From Butyrivibrio sp. (GTDB lineage Bacteria; Bacillota_A; Clostridia; Lachnospirales; Lachnospiraceae), in contig JAGOGF010000071.1 in NCBI GenBank assembly GCA_017996845.1, positions 1 through 12,340 of the forward strand: a DNA stretch of 12,340 nt. The letters run 5' to 3'. The position numbers and the translations under genes are program-made. Shown here piece by piece: positions 1 to 6,588 of this stretch. Each line of letters begins with the position of its first letter. Position 1 is the stretch's first letter. The notes under the pieces are model-generated. The model searched no databases, was not told the origin of the DNA, and worked only from the letters and a program-made list of their open reading frames with translations.

Positions 1-133
1 GGGCGATATCAGTTACAATGACTTGTCTGCTGACACCAAGAAGCTTTGAAAGCTGACTTCCGGATAAGGGAATGGCAGTTGTCCGCAGCATTTCAATAAT
101 TTTGTTTCTTCGTTCATTTCCGCTGATGCGCAT
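1..133 (-). CDS. niaR: NiaR-type transcriptional repressor of NAD biosynthesis (N-terminal part only)
   Basis: Reading the minus strand from the ATG at 133 gives 44 residues before the window ends, so the gene is cut off. They start MRISGNERRNKIIEML and contain a winged helix-turn-helix of the HTH_11 type, ending in the recognition-helix motif LLGVSRQVIVTDIA. This closely resembles the N-terminus of Bacillus YrxA/NiaR (SRQVIVQDI). The family adds a C-terminal 3H domain that binds nicotinic acid; that part would lie outside the window. NiaR represses de novo NAD synthesis and niacin uptake genes when niacin is plentiful. A GGAAAGGGG ribosome binding site lies 12 bases before the ATG. The gene follows nadC by 37 bases on the same strand, so it is probably the last or a late gene of the nadABC operon and hence autoregulated. 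Identity is quite sure; the operon link is inferred. Confidence 0.85.
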   Translation of the reverse strand, partial: MRISGNERRNKIIEMLRTTAIPLSGSQLSKLLGVSRQVIVTDIA

Positions 134-170
134 AGGATGCAGATACCCCTTTCCAATGATTTGCTAAAAC

Positions 171-1028
171 CTATTGTACAACAGGATGCAGATTTTTCAT
201 AGACAGATCCAGTATTGGCGCAGAATGTGTCAGTGCACCGCATGAAATATAGTCTACGCCGAGATCAGTCAGCTTTTTGACATTTTCTGCTGTTACGTTT
301 CCGGAACACTCTACCTCCGCTTTTCCATTAATGATATGCATGGCTTCTTCCATAGTCGAATGATCCATGTTATCCAGCATAATGATATCCGCACCTGCTT
401 CGACAGCTTCCTTAACCATCGAAAGATTTTCGACTTCAACTTCAATTTTACGGACAAAAGGTGCATAAGCCTTTGCCATTTGCACTGCTTTGGTAATATT
501 TCCTGCAGCGCCAATGTGATTGTCTTTCAAAAGAACTCCGTCGGATAGATTATAGCGATGATTATGTCCACCACCGACAGTTACTGCATACTTTTCAAAG
601 ATCCGATTATTCGGAGTGGTTTTACGGGTGTCCAGAAGTGTGGTTTTGGTTCCGGCAAGCATGTCTGCAATTGCTCGGGTATAGGTTGCGATACCGCTCA
701 TGCGTTGCAGATAGTTCAGGGCAGTTCGTTCTCCGGATAAAAGGACACGAATGTCACCATGTATGGTTCCAAGTTTCTGTCCCTTTGCTATGACATCGCC
801 GTCTTTTACAGAAAAGGAAGTGATGGTTTTGCCATCCAGCAGTTCAAATACTCTTGCAAATACATTCAGTCCTGCAATGATACCATTTTCTTTGGCTATC
901 AGTTCCACTTCACCTTCACAATAATCCGGCATTACAGAATTGGTGGAAACATCCTCACTTGTGATATCTTCTTTAAGCGCTTGCAATATCAGATTGTCTG
1001 CGTTCATTTTCATTGTGATGCTGTTCAT
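171..1028 (-). CDS. nadC: Nicotinate-nucleotide pyrophosphorylase (carboxylating), quinolinate phosphoribosyltransferase
   Basis: This 285-residue protein is full length for NadC. It catalyses quinolinate + PRPP to nicotinate mononucleotide, CO2 and pyrophosphate in the cytoplasm, the third step of de novo NAD synthesis. The family's active-site blocks are intact: DTRKTTP (residues 133-139), EKYAV followed by GGGHNHR (152-158), LLKDNH (166-171), KIEVEVEN (194-201) and MLDNM (217-221), all on the predicted alpha/beta barrel. The start at 1028 lies inside the end of nadB, overlapping it by 56 bases. An AAAGGA site 12 bases upstream supports it; ATG codons at residues 6 and 8 are possible alternatives and are also inside nadB. 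The overlap implies translational coupling. niaR follows 37 bases downstream. Identity is very secure; only the exact start is uncertain. Confidence 0.96.
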   Translation of the reverse strand: MNSITMKMNADNLILQALKEDITSEDVSTNSVMPDYCEGEVELIAKENGIIAGLNVFARVFELLDGKTITSFSVKDGDVIAKGQKLGTIHGDIRVLLSGERTALNYLQRMSGIATYTRAIADMLAGTKTTLLDTRKTTPNNRIFEKYAVTVGGGHNHRYNLSDGVLLKDNHIGAAGNITKAVQMAKAYAPFVRKIEVEVENLSMVKEAVEAGADIIMLDNMDHSTMEEAMHIINGKAEVECSGNVTAENVKKLTDLGVDYISCGALTHSAPILDLSMKNLHPVVQ

Positions 1029-2376
1029 GATATTTTTTCATCCTTTCGATTTCTGTCAGTATGTTTTTTTTAAATTCGGTAAATATATGATCAGAGTCGG
1101 CATAAGCTTCCAGATTCAGATTTTCGCAAATATGAGGAACAATGACTGAAGTGTCATATTCATCTGTAATATGCAGGGCCGCTCTTTTGGCGAAAACGAG
1201 GCTTTCCAGCAAGGAGTTGCTGGCAAGACGATTTTTACCATGAACCCCGTTACAACTGGTTTCTCCGACTGCATAGAGTTGTGCAAGAGAGGTTTGACTG
1301 TAATGGTCAACATCAACACCGCCCATAAAATAGTGTTGTGCGGGTACTACGGGAATGGGTTCCTTTGTACAATCATAACCTTCTTCCAGACACTTCTCAT
1401 ATATATGTTTGAAATGTGAAAGAATTATTTTGGGAGGAATTTTTTCCATTGATAACCATACATGTTTTGCTCCGGTCTGGCTCATTTCTGCAAATATGGC
1501 ATTGCTGACAACGTCGCGTGGGAGCAGCTCATTGACAAAACGTTTGTTTTTATTGTTCAGAAGAATACCGCCCTCACCGCGAACAGACTCAGATATCAGG
1601 AAGCTTCTGCCCGGTTTGCCGGTATAAAGTGTTGTAGGGTGTATCTGAATATAATCCGGATTCTGCAAACGGATATGGTTGCGAAGTGCGATTCCCAGGG
1701 CATCTCCTGTCAGATGAGAAAAGTTTGTGGAATGTTCATATAAGCCGCCGATTCCGCCGCATGCCCAGACTACTTCCGGTGCTTCAAGTGCAAAAAGTAC
1801 CTGACCATTCCGGGTTTTTGTTTTTCCATATTGTATTGCAAGAGGAGAATCGAAAGGAGCCATGGCAACAATCCCCTGACAATGCGGAGCAGGTGGTTTG
1901 GACGTTATAATATCAACCATTGTAACATGATCATAGATTGTAACATTCGGAAGAGCCTGCACCGCTTTCAAAAGATGAGAAGTAATTTCTTTGCCGGTAA
2001 TGTCTTCATGAAAAAGAATGCGGGGAGTAGAGTGTGCACCTTCTTTTGTAAATTGAAGTTGACCGCTATGGTCATGTTCGAAATTTACCCCGTAATGAAT
2101 GAGGTCATGAATGACATCCTGAGAGGAACGGATCATAATTTCAACGGACTCGGGATTGTTTTCATAATGACCTGCACGCATGGTATCTTCAAAATAACTG
2201 TCATAGTCAGCTGCATTTTTGAGCATGCAGATGCCACCCTGCGCAAGGTAGGAATCACAGTCTTTGATATCGGCTTTTGTAATAATTGTGATTTTTTTAT
2301 CAGCAGGAAGGTTCAGTGCACAGTAGAGTCCACCCACACCGCATCCTACAATAATAATATCTGTTTTTCCTGTCAT
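973..2376 (-). CDS. nadB: L-aspartate oxidase
   Basis: This FAD-dependent flavoprotein oxidises L-aspartate to iminoaspartate, which NadA condenses with dihydroxyacetone phosphate. The N-terminal dinucleotide-binding motif GCGVGG (residues 11-16) is followed by SYLAQGG (42-48). The substrate region carries HPTTLY (246-251), SVRGEGG (264-270), RDVVSNA (287-293) and HYFMGG (348-353), and the C-terminal FAD motif SCNGVHGKNRLASNSL lies at 374-389. These include the Arg and His residues typical of the aspartate oxidase/succinate dehydrogenase family. At 467 residues it is shorter than the E. coli enzyme (about 540): the C-terminal helical domain is reduced to a short charged His/Glu-rich tail, as seen in some clostridial forms. 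An AGGAGGT site five bases before the ATG fixes the start. It lies 32 bases after nadA, and its end overlaps nadC. Confidence 0.96.
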   Translation of the reverse strand: MTGKTDIIIVGCGVGGLYCALNLPADKKITIITKADIKDCDSYLAQGGICMLKNAADYDSYFEDTMRAGHYENNPESVEIMIRSSQDVIHDLIHYGVNFEHDHSGQLQFTKEGAHSTPRILFHEDITGKEITSHLLKAVQALPNVTIYDHVTMVDIITSKPPAPHCQGIVAMAPFDSPLAIQYGKTKTRNGQVLFALEAPEVVWACGGIGGLYEHSTNFSHLTGDALGIALRNHIRLQNPDYIQIHPTTLYTGKPGRSFLISESVRGEGGILLNNKNKRFVNELLPRDVVSNAIFAEMSQTGAKHVWLSMEKIPPKIILSHFKHIYEKCLEEGYDCTKEPIPVVPAQHYFMGGVDVDHYSQTSLAQLYAVGETSCNGVHGKNRLASNSLLESLVFAKRAALHITDEYDTSVIVPHICENLNLEAYADSDHIFTEFKKNILTEIERMKKYHEQHHNENERRQSDIASA

Positions 2377-2408
2377 GATTTACCTCCTGTTCTATTTGGT
2401 ACATAACT

Positions 2409-3317
2409 TTATTTCGCGAGAGAAAGCATACGGTCAAGAGGAGCACATGCCTGCAGACGCATATCTTCGGACATGACAGCTTTGGGCGTACCATTTTGGA
2501 GACAGTCACGTACTTTTTCCAATGTAATGCGTTTCATATTCGGACAAGTCTGTTTTGCTCCGATAAAATAAAAAGCTTTTCCAGGCGCCTTTTTCTGAAG
2601 TTCATGCAGAACACCTGATTCTGTGCAGACAATAAATTCAGTGGCATTGTCTGCAGCAGCATAATCTATGATATCTTTGGTACTTCCGATATAATCAGCA
2701 AGCTCGCAGACTTCCTGTGTGCATTCCGGATGAACGAGAATTTTAGCATCCGGGTGCATGTGAAAAGCCTGTACCACGTCATTGGCAGTGATGCTGGTAT
2801 GCACATGACAATAGCCCGGATTCAGGATAATATTTTTTTCGGGAACCTGAGAAGCGATATGGCGGCCAAGATTTGCATCCGGAATAAAGAAAATGTTTCG
2901 ATTTGGAAGTGCACGAACGATTTTCAGCGCATTTGAGGAGGTTACACAGACATCTGAGAGCGCTTTGATATTGGTCATGGAATTGATATAGCATACAACA
3001 GCCAGATCCTCATATTGTGCCCGCATGGAGCTTATGCTTTCCGCTTCTGCCATAAGTGCCATGGGACAGACAGCATTTGCATCCGGAATCAGAATCGTTT
3101 TATCGGGGTTCAAAATACAGGCGCTTTCACCCATGAAAGTAACACCACAAAATACAATTGTCCGATGTGGATCCTCCCGTGCTACTTTGGCAAGGTAATA
3201 AGAATCACCTACATAATCGGCAATATCCTGTACAGCACCGTCTACATAATAATGTGCAAGTATAACAGCATCGTGTGCTTCACACAGCGCACGGATTTCC
3301 TGAGATATTTGATTCAT
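2409..3317 (-). CDS. nadA: Quinolinate synthase A, [4Fe-4S] enzyme
   Basis: NadA condenses iminoaspartate from NadB with dihydroxyacetone phosphate to give quinolinate. The protein has 302 residues, the compact length of the Thermotoga-type enzyme. The three cysteines expected to bind the oxygen-sensitive [4Fe-4S] cluster are Cys84 (NAVCPMA), Cys170 (GYCHVH) and Cys258 (TCPNMKR), at family spacing. Other family blocks are HYYVDGAVQDIADYVGDS (residues 22-39), the LNPDK block (69-73), VTSSNA (125-130), HPECTQEV (196-203) and CTESGVL (231-237). The start at 3317 has a GGAG ribosome binding site five bases upstream. It is first in the nadABC operon, under a promoter overlapped by two putative NiaR sites; a short overlapping frame lies just upstream. 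Three intact cluster ligands argue for an active, oxygen-sensitive enzyme, fitting an anaerobe. Confidence 0.96.
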   Translation of the reverse strand: MNQISQEIRALCEAHDAVILAHYYVDGAVQDIADYVGDSYYLAKVAREDPHRTIVFCGVTFMGESACILNPDKTILIPDANAVCPMALMAEAESISSMRAQYEDLAVVCYINSMTNIKALSDVCVTSSNALKIVRALPNRNIFFIPDANLGRHIASQVPEKNIILNPGYCHVHTSITANDVVQAFHMHPDAKILVHPECTQEVCELADYIGSTKDIIDYAAADNATEFIVCTESGVLHELQKKAPGKAFYFIGAKQTCPNMKRITLEKVRDCLQNGTPKAVMSEDMRLQACAPLDRMLSLAK

Positions 3318-3363
3318 AAGTCTCCTTTTTTATCGACCTTTTCTGCATATTGGTTGTCATCAT
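3280..3363 (-). CDS. Possible 27-residue leader ORF overlapping the nadA start
   Basis: An AAAAGGAG site is followed four bases later by ATG ATG, opening a 27-codon frame that begins MMTTNMQKRSIKKETYE. It runs through the nadA ribosome binding site and stops 38 bases inside nadA, in a different frame (+1 relative to nadA). The peptide is basic and resembles nothing I know; it holds no run of a regulatory amino acid. If translated, it could influence access to the nadA start. It may equally be chance, since AT-rich leaders often contain such frames. Treat as tentative. Confidence 0.25.
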   Translation of the reverse strand: MMTTNMQKRSIKKETYESNISGNPCAV

Positions 3364-3376
3364 AACACTCCTTTTG

Positions 3377-3398
3377 CTAAATGACAAGATAAATGTAC
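3377..3398. promoter_or_regulatory. Putative NiaR operator, downstream copy
   Basis: This 22-bp stretch matches the reverse complement of the site at 3409-3430 at 16 of 22 positions by my count, including an unbroken ATGACAAGA core (3381-3389). It covers the expected transcription start region of the nadA promoter, a position where a bound repressor would block initiation. The assignment to NiaR rests on the adjacent operon and the repeat with the other site, not on a consensus match I could verify. Confidence 0.5.
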
Positions 3399-3401
3399 AA
3401 A

Positions 3402-3431
3402 ATTGTATTTACACGTGTCTTGTCATGTAAA
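3402..3431 (-). promoter_or_regulatory. Sigma-A-type promoter of the nadABC-niaR operon
   Basis: On the minus strand, a -35 box TTTACA (3431-3426) and a -10 box TACAAT (3407-3402) are separated by 18 bases. Transcription would begin near 3395, giving a leader of about 78 bases before nadA. The spacer and most of the -35 box are occupied by the upstream putative NiaR site. Confidence 0.6.
3409..3430. promoter_or_regulatory. Putative NiaR operator, promoter-spacer copy
   Basis: This imperfect palindrome has the form TTACAyG-N8-CrTGTAA and contains the core TCTTGTCAT, the reverse complement of the core in the 3377-3398 copy. It sits across the spacer and -35 box of the nadA promoter. The two copies point in opposite directions with centres 32 bp apart, about three helical turns, so two repressor dimers could bind the same face of the DNA. 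The presence of niaR in the operon makes NiaR the obvious ligand; this is inference. Confidence 0.6.
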
Positions 3432-3479
3432 AGAACGCATACATTATGCAGCATGAATGATACAGATGCAGAACAGAGC

Positions 3480-3508
3480 TGGAAAAAGCTGATGCAGCAG
3501 GCTATAAT
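3480..3508 (+). promoter_or_regulatory. Probable promoter of ybaK
   Basis: A perfect -10 box TATAAT (3503-3508) lies 17 bases after a weak -35 box TGGAAA (3480-3485, four of six consensus bases). Transcription would start near 3515, a few bases before the AGGAGGT ribosome binding site. A second possibility further upstream is TTGTCA (3420-3425) with CATTAT (3442-3447), spacer 16; that one would share DNA with the putative NiaR sites. Confidence 0.5.
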
Positions 3509-3536
3509 GAGGATTGATGTTACAGGAGGTGGATCC

Positions 3537-4031
3537 ATGGGAAAAAAAGAAGTAAAGACAAATGCCATGCGTATTCTGGAAAAAGAAAACATTCCGTTTC
3601 AGCACTATACTTATGAATGCGAAGCGTTCACGGATGGAATACAGGTTGCGGATATGCTGCACCTGCCGCATGAAAAGGTCTATAAAACGCTTGTCACACA
3701 GGGAAATGACCATAACTATTACGTCTTTGTTCTTCCGATTGAGGCAGAACTGGATTTTAAGAAGTGTGCAAAATCAGTAGGTGTCAAGTCGGTAGAAATG
3801 ATTCATGTGAAGGACATTCAGAAGATTACAGGATATATCCGCGGCGGATGTACTTCTGTCGGTATGAAAAAACAATATGTGACCAGAATTGCCATGCAGG
3901 CCAAAGAACTTCCCAGTATCATTGTCAGCGGAGGAAGACTGGGATCTCAGCTGGAACTTGCTCCGGAAGATCTGTGCAGGGCTGCGGGTGCGGAGTATGC
4001 GCAAATCACGCAGGATGATGCGGAGAACTGA
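3537..4031 (+). CDS. ybaK: Cys-tRNA(Pro)/Cys-tRNA(Cys) deacylase, YbaK/EbsC family
   Basis: The 164-residue protein is the normal length for YbaK, a trans-editing factor that hydrolyses Cys-tRNA(Pro) formed in error by prolyl-tRNA synthetase. It matches the family throughout: the conserved Lys50 in VYKTLV, then YVFVLPIEAELDFKK (residues 62-76), GYIRGGCTSVGMKK (99-112, the counterpart of GGISPLGQKK), and IVSGGRLGSQLELAP (129-143). The start at 3537 was chosen because AGGAGGT lies six bases before it and the family begins at this point. The frame stays open upstream to 3393, but those residues are not family-like and lie upstream of the likely transcription start. mtnA follows after 68 bases on the same strand, so co-transcription is possible. 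No functional link to the NAD genes is evident. Confidence 0.92.
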   Translation: MGKKEVKTNAMRILEKENIPFQHYTYECEAFTDGIQVADMLHLPHEKVYKTLVTQGNDHNYYVFVLPIEAELDFKKCAKSVGVKSVEMIHVKDIQKITGYIRGGCTSVGMKKQYVTRIAMQAKELPSIIVSGGRLGSQLELAPEDLCRAAGAEYAQITQDDAEN

Positions 4032-4099
4032 AATGTACTTTTTATGACATTTGCTCGAAATGATAAAAACTGAAAAAACAGGAATGGAGAAAGATACAT

Positions 4100-5209
4100 A
4101 TGAATAAGGACACCGGAAATATTTTGGATTATGAAACCGTTGCACTGGAAGATGAAAAGGATACAATTACAATCATTGATCAGACAAAACTGCCTGGAAC
4201 AACGCAGCTGATACAGCTGCGTACAGGAGAAGAAATCTGGAATGCAATTTATCTGCTGCAGGTAAGAGGTGCACCGGCAATTGGTGTAACCGCAGGTTTT
4301 GGAATCTATCTGCTGATGAAACATACCAGGGCAGTGGATTATGAAGCTTTTATGAAAGAATTTCATGAGAAAAAGGATTATCTGAATTCAGCAAGACCGA
4401 CGGCGGTGAACCTGTCCTGGGCACTTAATCGTATGGAAAAGTTGGTACTGCGTACCTGTGAGCAGGATGCTGCAAAAGAATCTTTCAGGACAGAGGCAGT
4501 TCTTGCAGCAATGAAAAAAGAGGCTGAAGACATCAAACAGGAAGATATCGATGTATGCAGACGAATCGGAGAGAACGCTCTGACACTTGTAAAGCCGGGA
4601 GACGGGATACTGACACACTGCAATGCAGGGCAGCTTGCTACCTGCAAATATGGTACAGCAACAGCACCGATATACCTGGGACAGGAAAGAGGCTATCATT
4701 TCCACGTATTCTGTGATGAAACAAGGCCGCTTCTGCAGGGTGCAAGGCTGACAGCGTATGAATTGCAGTCTGCAGGGGTGGATACAACGCTGATCTGCGA
4801 TAATATGTCAGCTTCCGTCATGAAACAGGGTTGGGTTAATGCGGTATTTGTCGGATGTGACCGGGTAGCTGCAAACGGAGATACTGCCAATAAGATCGGG
4901 ACAAGTGTGGTAGCAACTGTTGCGGCAAGATATCATGTGCCTTTTTATATCTGTGCGCCAACCTCCACGATTGACGTGAATACACCTACTGGAAATGAGA
5001 TTCACATCGAGCAGAGAAAACCGGAAGAGGTAACACAGATGTGGTACAGGGAGCGCATGGCCCCGGAAAATGTTAAGGTATATAATCCTGCTTTTGACGT
5101 GACAGATCATGAGCTGATCAGCGGAATTGTGACTGAGTACGGTATCCTGCATGCACCTTATGATATTGCAATCAAAGAGCTATTTGATAAAATAGCCATT
5201 GAACCCTGA
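4100..5209 (+). CDS. mtnA: S-methyl-5-thioribose-1-phosphate isomerase (MtnA)
   Basis: This 369-residue protein belongs to the aldose-ketose isomerase branch related to eIF2B subunits. Methylthioribose-1-phosphate is converted to methylthioribulose-1-phosphate in methionine salvage; some bacteria use the same enzyme on 5-deoxyribose-1-phosphate. Family motifs are QVRGAPAIGVTAGFG (residues 54-68), ARPTAVNLSWA (98-108), LTHCNAG with catalytic Cys174, and VGCDRVAANGDTANKIGT (251-268) with catalytic Asp254. PFYICAPTSTID and GNEIHIEQR follow near the C-terminus. The GGAG ribosome binding site is 10 bases before the ATG. No mtnK, mtnB, mtnC, mtnD or class II aldolase is in the window, so the pathway it feeds cannot be read from context. 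A ribose-1,5-bisphosphate isomerase is the main alternative, but the NGDTANKIGT block favours MtnA. Confidence 0.9.
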   Translation: MNKDTGNILDYETVALEDEKDTITIIDQTKLPGTTQLIQLRTGEEIWNAIYLLQVRGAPAIGVTAGFGIYLLMKHTRAVDYEAFMKEFHEKKDYLNSARPTAVNLSWALNRMEKLVLRTCEQDAAKESFRTEAVLAAMKKEAEDIKQEDIDVCRRIGENALTLVKPGDGILTHCNAGQLATCKYGTATAPIYLGQERGYHFHVFCDETRPLLQGARLTAYELQSAGVDTTLICDNMSASVMKQGWVNAVFVGCDRVAANGDTANKIGTSVVATVAARYHVPFYICAPTSTIDVNTPTGNEIHIEQRKPEEVTQMWYRERMAPENVKVYNPAFDVTDHELISGIVTEYGILHAPYDIAIKELFDKIAIEP

Positions 5210-5213
5210 TATA

Positions 5214-5242
5214 TTGTGCAACAAAAACCATTGTGATAAAAT
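5214..5242 (+). promoter_or_regulatory. Probable promoter of the thiolase gene
   Basis: TTGTGC (5214-5219) and TAAAAT (5237-5242) are separated by 17 bases, in the 135-base gap between mtnA and the thiolase gene. The expected start falls within the palindrome at 5246-5263. A separate promoter here would make thiolase expression independent of ybaK-mtnA. Confidence 0.45.
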
Positions 5243-5245
5243 ATG

Positions 5246-5263
5246 AACGTAGATTCATACGTT
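5246..5263. promoter_or_regulatory. Palindrome at the putative thiolase transcription start
   Basis: AACGTA and TACGTT form a perfect inverted repeat around a six-base spacer, followed by TTTT (5264-5267). It starts four bases after the -10 box of the promoter at 5214-5242. It could be an operator overlapping the transcription start or a weak intrinsic terminator for mtnA; the stem is short and AT-rich, so termination would be inefficient. The sequence does not decide between these. Confidence 0.35.
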
Positions 5264-5344
5264 TTTTGAATTTCCGTTATTATACAGATAAGTCAGAAAA
5301 TTGTGAAAATGATAAATATAAAATAGAAAAGGAGCAGTAAAGAT

Positions 5345-6526
5345 ATGAGCAGAAATGTAGTACTTGCAGGAGCATGCAGAACAGCAATTGGTGTGATGGG
5401 GGGTGCACTCAGCACAACACCGGCAACGGAGCTTGGAACGATAGTTGTAAAGGAAGCATTGAAAAGAGCAGGGGTAAAGCCTGAACAGGTTGACGAAGTA
5501 TATATGGGATGTGTTATTCAGGCAGGTCTTGGACAGAATCCGGCCAGACAGGCAGCGCTGAATGCAGGAATTCCGGTAGAGGTTCCTGCTACTACCATTA
5601 ATGTATTGTGCGGTTCCGGACTTCATTGCGTGAATCTGGCTGCGAAACTGATTTCCATGGGCGATGCGGATATTATTGTAGCAGGCGGCATGGAAAATAT
5701 GTCAATGGCTCCATATCTGCTCAGACAGGCCAGATTCGGCTATCGTATGGGTGCTGCAACAATGGAGGATTCCATGATCACAGATGCTCTGACAGATGCA
5801 TTTGGACATTATCATATGGGTATGACGGCAGAAAACATTGCGGAACAGTGGCATCTGACAAGAGAGCAGCTAGATGAGTTTGCAGCATATTCTCAGCAGA
5901 AAGCGGAAAAGGCGATTGCAGAAGGTAGATTTAAAGATGAAATTGTTCCGGTTGAACTGAAGAAAAAAAAGGAAACCGTTATTTTTGATACAGATGAAGG
6001 TCCGCGTGCAGGCGTCACAGCGGAAGGCATTGCAAGACTGAAGCCGGCATTTAAGAAAGATGGTGGTGTTGTAACAGCTGCGAATGCTTCCGGTATTAAT
6101 GATGCTGCAGCTGCTATCATTGTAATGAGTGAAGAAAAAGCGAAGGAACTGGGTATTAAGCCTATGGCAACATGGATCGACGGTGCGCTTGCAGGAGTAG
6201 AACCTTCCATCATGGGAATCGGCCCTGTAGCAGCGACACAGAAGGTAATGGCACATACCGGATATCAGATCGGGGATTTTGATCTGATCGAAGCAAATGA
6301 AGCGTTTGCAGCACAGTCTGTTGCGGTTCAGCATGACCTTGGGTTCAGCAGTGACATTCTTAATGTCAATGGCGGGGCAATTGCACTCGGACATCCGGTT
6401 GGATGCTCCGGAACGCGTATTCTTGTGACGCTTCTTTATGAAATGCAGAGAAGGGATGCAAAAAAAGGTCTGGCAACGCTTTGCGTCGGCGGTGGTATGG
6501 GCTGTGCTGCAATTGTAGAAAGATAA
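5345..6526 (+). CDS. thlA: Acetyl-CoA C-acetyltransferase (biosynthetic/degradative thiolase)
   Basis: The 393-residue protein is the usual length for tetrameric acetoacetyl-CoA thiolases, which condense two acetyl-CoA to acetoacetyl-CoA, the entry to butyrate formation in many anaerobic Firmicutes. The nucleophilic cysteine is Cys89 in [16 protein letters not shown] follows near residue 117, then [24 protein letters not shown] with active-site His350, and CVGGGMGCA with the second catalytic Cys380. An AGGAG site lies ten bases before the ATG. The gene stands alone: no hbd, crt, bcd or etf genes flank it, unlike the common butyrate cluster. The FapA-like gene follows after 62 bases without a visible terminator, so the two may share a transcript. 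The family is certain; the choice of symbol (thlA versus atoB) is conventional. Confidence 0.95.
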   Translation: MSRNVVLAGACRTAIGVMGGALSTTPATELGTIVVKEALKRAGVKPEQVDEVYMGCVIQAGLGQNPARQAALNAGIPVEVPATTINVLCGSGLHCVNLAAKLISMGDADIIVAGGMENMSMAPYLLRQARFGYRMGAATMEDSMITDALTDAFGHYHMGMTAENIAEQWHLTREQLDEFAAYSQQKAEKAIAEGRFKDEIVPVELKKKKETVIFDTDEGPRAGVTAEGIARLKPAFKKDGGVVTAANASGINDAAAAIIVMSEEKAKELGIKPMATWIDGALAGVEPSIMGIGPVAATQKVMAHTGYQIGDFDLIEANEAFAAQSVAVQHDLGFSSDILNVNGGAIALGHPVGCSGTRILVTLLYEMQRRDAKKGLATLCVGGGMGCAAIVER

Positions 6527-6588
6527 AGATATATGTCTGTGCAGGATTTTACCGAGGTTTGGAAGTGGAAACAGTCGGGGTTGATCAT

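Noticed and set aside
3318..3400. Riboswitch in the nadA leader
   Set aside because: I see no conserved riboswitch-like core or terminator/antiterminator pair; the leader is short and the inverted repeats are better explained as protein binding sites.
3393..3536. N-terminal extension of the YbaK frame
   Set aside because: The frame is open, but the extra residues are not family-like, the perfect TATAAT at 3503 lies inside it, and the strong AGGAGGT site points to ATG 3537.
6481..6588. Upstream part of the FapA-like reading frame, from within the thiolase gene
   Set aside because: The ATG at 6481 overlaps the thiolase end in another frame and lacks a ribosome binding site. GTG 6565 and ATG 6589 are the realistic starts.
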